In this document: piece by piece, positions 57,073 to 64,000 of the stretch | Position numbering within the stretch: position 1 is the stretch's first letter | How the letters are laid out: each line of letters starts with the position of its first letter | The notes under the pieces: model-generated | What the model was told of the DNA's origin: nothing | Databases searched by the model: none | What the model saw: the letters and a program-made list of their open reading frames with translations, nothing else | Position numbers and translations under genes: made by a program | Origin: Plicaturopsis crispa FD-325 SS-3 | Lineage: Eukaryota > Basidiomycota > Agaricomycetes > Amylocorticiales > Amylocorticiaceae | Direction: 5' to 3' | DNA: 64,000 bases | Assembly: GCA_000827205.1 (NCBI GenBank) | Contig: KN832571.1 | Span: 300,884 to 364,883, forward strand

Positions 57073-57681
57073 TTACTTTGCCGCAGATATGGCAATCTCG
57101 ATGTTTCCACCGTTGTTTGAGCCACCACCAATGATCATAGACCCGGGCGAAGGACCGCAGGCCGTCAGGAGATTCTGCGGATAGTTTGTGTTCAGTCAAC
57201 GATTTCTTAACATGCACGATGGGATAGAGGGACTCACGTCGAATCCGCCATTGGTCGATCCGTGGCCTTCGAGGCGACCCTTGCTAATGTCAATGGTTGT
57301 CCCCCCATTCACAGCTGTCGCGGTCACGGTGCATGTCCCACTTGTACCGCTCGTCGTCGAGCTGTTCACCCTCAGGAATTCACTGCATATACAATCGTCA
57401 GGACGGTGAAGACACTTAATCGAGAGACCTCTTACATAGCGCCAGCTATACCTCCTCCAAGCTGTTAACGACGGTTAGATCTTTGCGCTACGCAGACAAC
57501 TGAGATTACTTACTGCAAGTAGCGCGACATTGCAATCATGCTCAACGAGCTTTGTTGCGGGGTCCGTGCACGTCGCTTGGTTAAGCGTAGTCTCATCCGC
57601 ACGGGCGAACTGCCGAGGAGTGGGCAGAGCGAGAGTAAGGGTGGCGAGGAGGAAGATAGCCGTGAAGAATTGGGGAAACAT
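57073..57681 (-). CDS. Small secreted protein of unknown function
   Basis: About 130 residues in four exons. Seen: an N-terminal signal peptide (MFPQFFTAIFLLATLTLALP) with a likely cut after an Ala or Pro near residue 20, followed by a Cys-containing mature part: CTDPATKLVEHDC, a Gly-rich LGGGIAGAI, then TSGTCTVTATAVNGGTTIDI, and a last exon LLTACGPSPGSMIIGGGS ending IEIAISAAK. The last exon is read in a frame different from the longest ORF there and stops at 57073-57075; the GNIEIAI ending is more convincing than the alternative. Four Cys could form two disulphides. Similar small secreted proteins are frequent in basidiomycetes but no function is known to me. Confidence 0.68.
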
Positions 57682-58617
57682 TTCTTCGATCTGGATAGGA
57701 ATGAATGTGATGTAGGCGGATTGTGGGAGCGACCTCAGGGAGCAGACCGAGCTGACAGCGCTAGCGACCTGCGCAGAAAAAAGATAGACGGCAAGAAAAT
57801 GGGAGAGATGGAATGCGGCTGGTCAAACTCTCCCGTTCGATTTATACCTTAGGCCCTCAGAAGCACTAGGCCATATTCATCCCGTTGACCAGGCGTTGAC
57901 TCTTCTAAAGCGCTTCTGACTGCCCTGAACGGTCCGATAGGGCAGCTGTTGTCTAGCAACGCGTCGAGAATGTGCAGCATACGTGAGCTCACTCACTGAA
58001 GATGCTGTCGCCTCCAGTGCTCGTCTGGTGCTCGCCATCGGATAGACCTCGGATAGACCACTCGCAGCGCGAACATTATGCAGTCGTGTAGACTAGCCAT
58101 GCTTACTGGACAACGTGAACAACTGCAGCTACTAGCTGCTGCATTCAGCGCGTCGCAAGCGTTTACTCGACCGGTCCGCTTGCGTAGACGTCCACAAGCT
58201 CGCCTTCGTGGGACCAGTAACAGTATATTTGCACCGAGGTCCGAAGAGCGGATCGACACTCGTCGCCGTTCGACGTCGAGCCGCAATACTTCTAGATAAT
58301 AAAGCTATAGTGTCATCGGAGTCCAAGAGCGTTTGTTCCGCTTGTTTCTTGTTTTCGATTTGCATCAGCCGTAGACTCGTACTTAGCAAGGAGGTCGCGC
58401 ACCGTCGCAAAAGTGGGATGCAGACAGAGAAACATGATCGCCGTATTGACGGCGTCGACGTCGACACGCGTCGGCAATCGGAACGCGTCCTTTTCCTCGT
58501 CCATCTCGATTCTCAAGTCCACTGGGATCTCGTAGGTTCGCGCTCCATACTGACCATAACGCCCCACTCTGGCTGTACTGCAGTACCGTATCAAGTGTAT
58601 CGTGGGTCATTGACGAA
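57682..58617. other. Intergenic region with an unassigned minus-strand open frame
   Basis: Promoter regions of the secreted-protein gene (minus) and POP5 (plus). On the minus strand, open frames between 58594 and 58132 look protein-like (acidic start MDEEKDAFRLPTRVDVDA, then LLAKYESTADANRKQ, then a basic C-terminus in another frame). They could be exons of a small gene divergent from POP5, but no splice join or family could be established. Confidence 0.3.
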
Positions 58618-59254
58618 ATGGTCCGGTTCAAAGTACGCATTCCTAGTCAAGCTTGTTCTCGAGATGTTCACGCTGACACCATACACAGAACCGCTGGCTC
58701 CTGGTCGAAATCACTCCTGTTCCCTCTGATGCATCTTTTCCTGATCTGAATCCGTCTCAAATATGGCTGGCACTCAAGCTTGCGGCTCTCGCGCATTTCG
58801 GCGATGCAGGATGGGGTGCGCTTGCGTCTAGTTTGACGGTAAAATACTACGCGCCCCTCACGCGCCTGGCAATCATCCGCGTCGCACGCGACGCCCACAG
58901 GGAAGCATGGGCCGCGTTGACGCTCCTGAGAGCAATTGACGGAAACCCGTATCGGACGCGGGTTGTGCATGTTTCAGGTGCGTGCAGTTTTTCTTGTAAA
59001 AAGCATCCTCCCGTTGAATGAGTGCTCGTGGTGATAGGCACGATTAAGCATGCGCAGCTCGCTGCTATCGAGCACAATCGTATAGCTATTGCCACTTTCC
59101 GTGCGCGGGCCAACACACCTGGTGAGTGTGCGCAAGCTCGATGCCCGGCAGCGAACTACACTAATGTCTGCCACCATTCACAGCCGCATACCACGATTCA
59201 CATACGACGTTCCTCACACAAAGCACGCGCGAAATCGAAGCCATGCGAGATTGA
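58618..59254 (+). CDS. POP5: RNase P / RNase MRP protein subunit Pop5
   Basis: Pop5 is a core protein of the nucleolar/nuclear ribonucleoproteins that mature tRNA 5' ends and pre-rRNA. Seen: MVRFK then, across an intron (58633-58688), NRWLLVEITPVP; QIWLALKLAALAHFGDAGWG; SSLTVKYYAPLTRLAIIRV; AREAHREA-like AWAALTLLRAI; and VVHVS-GTIKHAQLAAIEHNR, where the RNA-contacting basic residues lie. Introns also at about 58979-59038 and 59121-59183. The short last exon ends at the TGA at 59252-59254, giving about 150 residues, normal for the family. The ATG at 58618 is the only start that gives the MVRFKxR(W/Y)LL signature. The 5'-truncated retrotransposon starts only about 340 bp downstream. Confidence 0.92.
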
Positions 59255-59589
59255 TCCATACCCGATGAGCTATTTGACTGGACTCTCTCAACAACTCCGT
59301 TCACGGACATGTCTGAGATCCTCTGGCCCTCGTCCGACGTCCAAGGTGGATGGATTTAAGGTGTCGCCGAACACTGTCGACGCCGTATACTACCTTCCAC
59401 GAACGCGAAGGCAATGGCGGTCTCGTACTGAGATCATCATCATAAATGCCGTTTCTGACGGATGCCGCTCACTACGTAGACAAGTGGGGAGACAAAATGG
59501 CTCGCGATTGCATTGAATACTAGGAGTCCGAAATCGGTCTGGCCGATGATGGGGAACTAATTCAGGATTCGCGGTAGTAGAGAGACTAG
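59255..59589. other. POP5 3' flank
   Basis: About 335 bp with stops in all frames; nothing recognisable. The retrotransposon 5' junction is placed at its right end because retroelement homology begins there. Confidence 0.4.
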
Positions 59590-59592
59590 GTC

Positions 59593-62500
59593 GTGGTCTC
59601 AGTAGAAGTCGTAGACCAGAAAGCACCCTTCATTGGGCGGGGGAGATGGACCATGCCACTGTACCTTATACACGATAAAGAGCTCGCGAAAGAAATACAC
59701 AAGCTAGGCCTGGCCCTGCAGGACAGCATTGAGCGGAACACATTTAACCGCACAGAGGAAGAAAACCCACAGACATTATTCAAAAAATTCAAGGACGATG
59801 TAGTTGACGCAACACGCAACCGAGCCCGGGTTGCGATCCCCAAAATGGAGCAGAGAATAAAAACTCTCAAGTCCAAGCTCGACACCACTCTGAATAACGA
59901 TGACCTAAATGCAAATGATAAACTGGAATCAGCGGCACTAACCCAGCAAGAGATACTGCGGCTTGAGCAGAACCGCCACAAAACAGCCCGCACTACAATG
60001 GCAGCACGCAACCGGCTAGAGGGAGAAACAATAAGCAAATACTGGTCACAAATAAACAAAGTACGCGCACCCCGAGACACGATGTACGCACTGAAAGTGC
60101 CGGGAAGCAGCCCGGCACGCTATGAAAGCCGCTCAGAGAGCATGGCGCAACTTGCCCGGGACTACCACTGCAACCTCCAAGTTGACACTGATGAAATAAA
60201 TGAGGCGCACCGAGCAGCGACCACAGCAGACGTACTGGAAAATGTTGCTCGCAAAGCGTCTGCATCGGATCGAATAAGCCTAGCTAGCCTCCTCACGAAG
60301 CAGAATGTGCTAGAGGCACTAAAAAAGTCAGAGAACGGCAAAGCAGCTGGGATAAACGGCCTACCTTACGAGTTCTGGAAAGCACTGGACCAACGGTGGG
60401 CGGAGGATGCAAAACGTAGCCGCACAAAATTCGATGCAGTCAAAGTGCTGCAAATAGTCTACAACGACATTGAGCGCCACGGTGTCTCACCGAGCACAGA
60501 GTTCGCCACGGGATGGATGTGCCCGATCTATAAGAAAAAAGACAAGCAAGATATTGCTAACTACCGACCTATTACACTGCTAAACTGCGACTATAAAATC
60601 TTCACGAAAGCCCTCTCAATCAAACTCGCAGAAGTAGCCCCGCAACTGATACACGAGAATCAAGCAGGGTTTGTGACAGGAAGAAGCATCACTGACCAGG
60701 TTAAACTGACCAAGCTAATGGTCGACTACGCGGAGGCTACTGAGGAGAACGGGGTAATTATCGCCCTAGATCAAGAGAAGGCATATGATAAGATAGCCCA
60801 CGACTACCTCTGGCAAACTCTGGAAAAGTTTGACCTGCCGCAGCACTTCATAAGAGTGGTAAAATCCCTGTACGAGACAGCCGACACTGCTGTCATGGTA
60901 AACGGCTGCCTAAGCCCGACATACAGAGTATCTCGCGGTGTCCGGCAAGGCGACCCGCTATCATGCCTACTCTTTGACCTAGCAATCGAACCCCTTGCCT
61001 CGATGCTCCGAAATTCGAACCTACGGGGATACAACGTCCCGGGAGTCGCTGATAAAATTGTCACGACCTTGTTTGCAGACGATACCACGGCGTACCTGAA
61101 TGAGCGCGATAGCTTCGAAGACCTCCAAGGAGTCCTCGAAAAGTGGTGCATCGCATCAAAAGCTAAATTCAATGTTGAAAAAACCGAAGTGATCCCGATC
61201 GGCACAGAAGAGTACAGGGCAGCTGTGATCGCGTCACGAAAACTGCACCCGGACCAAAACCCGCTACCGAGAAATGTCCATATAGCAAAGGAGGGAGAGC
61301 CGGTGCGTATTCTCGGCTCCTGGATAGGAAACAAAGCAGACCAAGCCGAGTCCTGGAACACTGTGGTCGCCAAAATCAACAAGAGCCTCGAACAATGGGG
61401 AAAAAGTCACCCTACGCCAGACGGACGAAGACTGATAATAATCATGGTTGTGGCAGGGATGACACAGTACCTAACAAAGGTACAAGGAATGCCCATTGAG
61501 GTCGAAAAAACACTAGAAAGAATCATCAGCAACTTTATGGCAAATGGCAACCGGCCCCTAGTAGGTATGCACGTACTGCAAAAACACGTTACCGATGGGG
61601 GGAAAAAGGTCCTTGACCTGGCTGCGAGAAACGAGGCCATACAGCTCATGTGGCTGAAGTCCTTCCTTGACCTGACTGACCGGCGGCCAGCGTGGGCATT
61701 TGTAGCAGACTACCTGATAAATGCAAACGTTCGGCGTACCTCAGGACAAGTGAGTGATCTCTCAAAGATCAATGTCTACCTCCAGACGTGGGACGCGTCA
61801 ACCTGGAAGGGTTCAGAACTTCCCCAGGACCTGATAAGTATGCTTAAGATAGGCCGCAAATACAATGTGTCATTCGACGCTCTGAAACTCCCACCCGCAG
61901 TAAAAAAGAAACTCCCGATGTGGTACCACATCGGGGCAACAGACCAGCTGAACAGACTAAACAATGGTCGACGAAGCACATGTCTACGCGAAAAACATAA
62001 AGTACTCACAGTTGGAGACGCCCTCGCCCTAACACGAAGGGTAAACACAATGCAGCCTGCACGCCCTCACTTCAACCGATCTAACTGTGCATGCCCTCCT
62101 TGCCGGGAGGACCGCGACCAGCGGGGCTGCGACGACCCGAACAAATGCTATCTAGCAGCAAAAAAACTGTTAGCTCAGATCCTCCCAAAATGGGACCCCG
62201 ACGTGCAATCACCACGGGATAACCTAACGCTCACCCGCAATAGACTGACACAAAACGAGATTGCCCGCACCCAAGATACCCAAATCATCTTCAACCCATC
62301 GATTAGCATGGCAGATGACCTGTCGCAGGGCTTCCGAGTATTTACCGTCCCAGGAAGTCGATGCTTCAACCCAGCATACAGAAGGCAGCGCGCATTTGAG
62401 GTCCCGGAGGAAGCAGTCACGGTCTACACTGATGGATCATGCTTTAATAATGGCGATGAGGATGCTAGATCAGGGAGCGGCACCTGGTATGGACGGGACG

Positions 62501-63705
62501 ATCCCCGCAACAAGGCAATCCGCATACCAGGGGACCGACACTCAAACCAAATTGGGGAGATTGTTGCGGCGCTCGACGCCACACAACACAACCCGCCCTT
62601 CGCACCACTACACATTAGAAGCGACTCAAAGTATGTAATTGACGGACTTACCGAACACCTGCAAAGCTGGGAGGATCGAGGCTGGATAGGTGTCTCCAAC
62701 AGCGAATTCTGGCGACCACTGGTAGCTAGAATGCGAAAACGATCAGCTATAACAACCCTACAATGGGTAAAAGGACACAGCAACAATGAAGGAAACGACG
62801 GTGCAGATAAGCAAGCAGAGGAAGGGGCGAATAAAGCCGCCCCGGACGTTGTCAACCTGAACACTCCTGCAGAGTTCAACTTAACAGGAGCCCGTATCGC
62901 AACCCTCTCGCAATCGCTCGCATATCAAGGAATACGCACTGCAAAGACAAAAGCCACAATGCGTACCTCAACCCTCGTATCCCTGGATATGACCCGACAC
63001 GCAGCCAAGGACATAAGTAACAAACTACCTACAGATTCACGAATATGGCGGTCAATTAAATCAAAGGACATTGCGAGGAACATACGGGAGTTCCTCTGGA
63101 AGTGCCTCCATAACGCGTTTCGATGCGGGAAATGGTGGCAAAATATCCCCAACTACGAACATCGGTCAGTCTGCCCTCACTGCGGCACGGAGGAATCGAT
63201 GGAACATATACTCACGGAATGTGATGCACCCGGACAAACGAACGTCTGGAAGCTGGCCCGCCGGCTATGGCTCAGAAAACATGCCCACTGGCCAGCGCCC
63301 ACATACGGAACGATAATGGCATGTGGCCTAGCTGAATTTAAAGACAATCAGGACTCCCCGAGACCAGGAGCAGCAAGACTCTACAGGATCATAATGTCTG
63401 AATCGGCGCACCTGATCTGGAGGATCCGCTGCGAGCGCCGGATATCAAGGGAAGACGACCCGCAGCAATACCACTCGAAAGCGGAAATCCACAACCGCTG
63501 GCTCCACGCGATAAACACGAGACTCACCCTCGACCGAGCCATGACCGACAGGAAAAAGTACGGCAATAAAGCTCTACCCTCACAGATGGTACTCAACACA
63601 TGGAGCGGCACTCTAATGAACGAAGATGCGCTACCGGACGACTGGATAAGACAAACTGGGGTTTTAGTGGGTATAGGGCCAAATAATACAGATCCGGGAG
63701 GCTAA
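59593..63705 (+). CDS. LINE ORF2 fragment: reverse transcriptase - RNase H - zinc knuckle
   Basis: An uninterrupted frame of 1,370 codons that begins at a GTG because the true N-terminus is lost. Seen: post-endonuclease segment KAPFIGRGRWTMPL (residue 10 on); a helical region; RT from about residue 250 with NGKAAGINGLPYEFW, YRPITLLNCDYKIF, NQAGFVTGRSITDQV, ALDQEKAYDKI (first catalytic Asp), GVRQGDPLSCLLF and FADDTTAY (catalytic Asp pair, near 493); thumb region up to about 600; a Cys cluster CACPPCREDRDQRGC near 835; RNase H with TDGSCFNNG (about 945), GEIVAALDA, RSDSKYVIDGL and KGHSNNEGNDGADKQA (all four acidic residues present); and a terminal knuckle CPHCGTEESMEHILTEC (about 1194-1210). 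The lack of stops in more than 4 kb indicates recent insertion. It cannot jump alone without the endonuclease. Confidence 0.92.
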   Translation: MVSVEVVDQKAPFIGRGRWTMPLYLIHDKELAKEIHKLGLALQDSIERNTFNRTEEENPQTLFKKFKDDVVDATRNRARVAIPKMEQRIKTLKSKLDTTLNNDDLNANDKLESAALTQQEILRLEQNRHKTARTTMAARNRLEGETISKYWSQINKVRAPRDTMYALKVPGSSPARYESRSESMAQLARDYHCNLQVDTDEINEAHRAATTADVLENVARKASASDRISLASLLTKQNVLEALKKSENGKAAGINGLPYEFWKALDQRWAEDAKRSRTKFDAVKVLQIVYNDIERHGVSPSTEFATGWMCPIYKKKDKQDIANYRPITLLNCDYKIFTKALSIKLAEVAPQLIHENQAGFVTGRSITDQVKLTKLMVDYAEATEENGVIIALDQEKAYDKIAHDYLWQTLEKFDLPQHFIRVVKSLYETADTAVMVNGCLSPTYRVSRGVRQGDPLSCLLFDLAIEPLASMLRNSNLRGYNVPGVADKIVTTLFADDTTAYLNERDSFEDLQGVLEKWCIASKAKFNVEKTEVIPIGTEEYRAAVIASRKLHPDQNPLPRNVHIAKEGEPVRILGSWIGNKADQAESWNTVVAKINKSLEQWGKSHPTPDGRRLIIIMVVAGMTQYLTKVQGMPIEVEKTLERIISNFMANGNRPLVGMHVLQKHVTDGGKKVLDLAARNEAIQLMWLKSFLDLTDRRPAWAFVADYLINANVRRTSGQVSDLSKINVYLQTWDASTWKGSELPQDLISMLKIGRKYNVSFDALKLPPAVKKKLPMWYHIGATDQLNRLNNGRRSTCLREKHKVLTVGDALALTRRVNTMQPARPHFNRSNCACPPCREDRDQRGCDDPNKCYLAAKKLLAQILPKWDPDVQSPRDNLTLTRNRLTQNEIARTQDTQIIFNPSISMADDLSQGFRVFTVPGSRCFNPAYRRQRAFEVPEEAVTVYTDGSCFNNGDEDARSGSGTWYGRDDPRNKAIRIPGDRHSNQIGEIVAALDATQHNPPFAPLHIRSDSKYVIDGLTEHLQSWEDRGWIGVSNSEFWRPLVARMRKRSAITTLQWVKGHSNNEGNDGADKQAEEGANKAAPDVVNLNTPAEFNLTGARIATLSQSLAYQGIRTAKTKATMRTSTLVSLDMTRHAAKDISNKLPTDSRIWRSIKSKDIARNIREFLWKCLHNAFRCGKWWQNIPNYEHRSVCPHCGTEESMEHILTECDAPGQTNVWKLARRLWLRKHAHWPAPTYGTIMACGLAEFKDNQDSPRPGAARLYRIIMSESAHLIWRIRCERRISREDDPQQYHSKAEIHNRWLHAINTRLTLDRAMTDRKKYGNKALPSQMVLNTWSGTLMNEDALPDDWIRQTGVLVGIGPNNTDPGG

Positions 63706-63894
63706 ATCCCGAGGCACCTGAGTCCCACACTGTTTGCTGCATGGCGCAGCATTCGTGCCAAGCGGTACTTGTACCGCTATAAGGCATTTCCTCAGGGTGG
63801 AACTACAACTGACGGGGTGAAACCCCCCGTAAAAATCACGCGGACACGGAGGGCTAACATTGTTTTAGAGCTGCGACGTGTCATAACGCTCCAC

Positions 63895-63895
<1 letters not shown>

Positions 63896-63940
<45 letters not shown>
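63896..63940 (+). repeat. Poly(A) tail of the retrotransposon
   Basis: Forty-five consecutive A residues end the element 190 bp after the ORF stop. The perfect tract suggests a young insertion; its exact length may be affected by sequencing. Confidence 0.9.
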
Positions 63941-63941
<1 letters not shown>

Positions 63942-64000
63942 CCATAACCTTAGAACTTTAAACATTATGTCGCCCCTCAGCACCAAAGGAAAGCGTAACC

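Larger units (their letters stand above)
59590..63940 (+). mobile_element. 5'-truncated non-LTR (LINE) retrotransposon
   Basis: Runs from a 5' break just at the end of the missing endonuclease domain, through a 1,370-codon RT-RNase H frame, a 190-bp 3' UTR and a 45-nt poly(A) tail. The first ORF and the endonuclease are absent. No target duplication was found: the bases after the poly(A) (GCCATAACCTTAG) do not recur upstream. The RT followed by RNase H is found in fungal Tad1/I-like and some L1-like elements; the clade is not decided here. Confidence 0.88.

Noticed and set aside
1-64000. CRISPR arrays, bacterial operons or ribosome binding sites
   Set aside because: No regularly spaced repeats are present. 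Spliced eukaryotic genes throughout rule out a prokaryotic reading.

Overview
The window is nuclear DNA of a filamentous basidiomycete, most likely an agaricomycete (mushroom-forming) fungus. The reasons are: genes broken by many 45-65 nt GT-AG introns, two CaaX-ended mushroom-type mating pheromone precursors, basidiomycete-type transposon proteins, and eukaryotic core genes (Sdh3, Erv41, COA6, Pop5, MINDY deubiquitinase, TBC Rab-GAP) on both strands with short intergenic gaps.

Layout. 0.4-5.2 kb holds housekeeping genes: a Maf-like nucleotide pyrophosphatase, Erv41 and, convergent to it, the succinate dehydrogenase cytochrome b subunit Sdh3. 7.0-10.7 kb is a pheromone cluster resembling part of a B (P/R) mating-type locus: two pheromone genes sharing a GNSYC core flank a MINDY-type deubiquitinase. 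One precursor carries the pheromone core twice. No intact STE3 receptor is visible, only a weak receptor-like fragment near 6.0 kb. 11.96-19.99 kb is a complete large DNA transposon: terminal inverted repeats of about 165 bp, a perfect 9-bp target duplication, a DUF6589-type protein with a plausible D-D-E arrangement, and a convergent RecQ-like helicase. A 722-bp TA-flanked miniature element sits inside its left repeat. 20.4-28.1 kb is again cellular: an Asp/Glu/hydantoin racemase, an LRR protein with a SAP-like tail, and a long TBC-domain protein.

A 1.3-kb hAT-type non-autonomous element (8-bp duplication) lies in the divergent promoter between the TBC gene and COA6. 33.0-39.2 kb is a second complete DNA transposon (12-bp terminal repeats, 8-bp duplication) with one spliced 1,678-codon gene. 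After a TPR gene comes a repeat-rich stretch (41.5-46.5 kb) with a basidiomycete multicopy-type gene, a Tc1-like DD34E transposase and a 104-bp inverted duplication. 46.6-59.3 kb is cellular: an MFS transporter, a formamidase with a 15-nt microexon, a long arrestin-like protein, a small secreted protein and the RNase P/MRP subunit Pop5. The window ends in a 5'-truncated non-LTR retrotransposon with an uninterrupted RT-RNase H ORF and a 45-nt poly(A) tail.

The most interesting object is the 11.96-19.99 kb transposon. Its boundaries can be read to the base, and it suggests that a DUF6589 protein plus a RecQ-like helicase form a transposition module. All spliced models were joined by eye from reading frames and splice motifs, so individual exon ends are less certain than gene identities.
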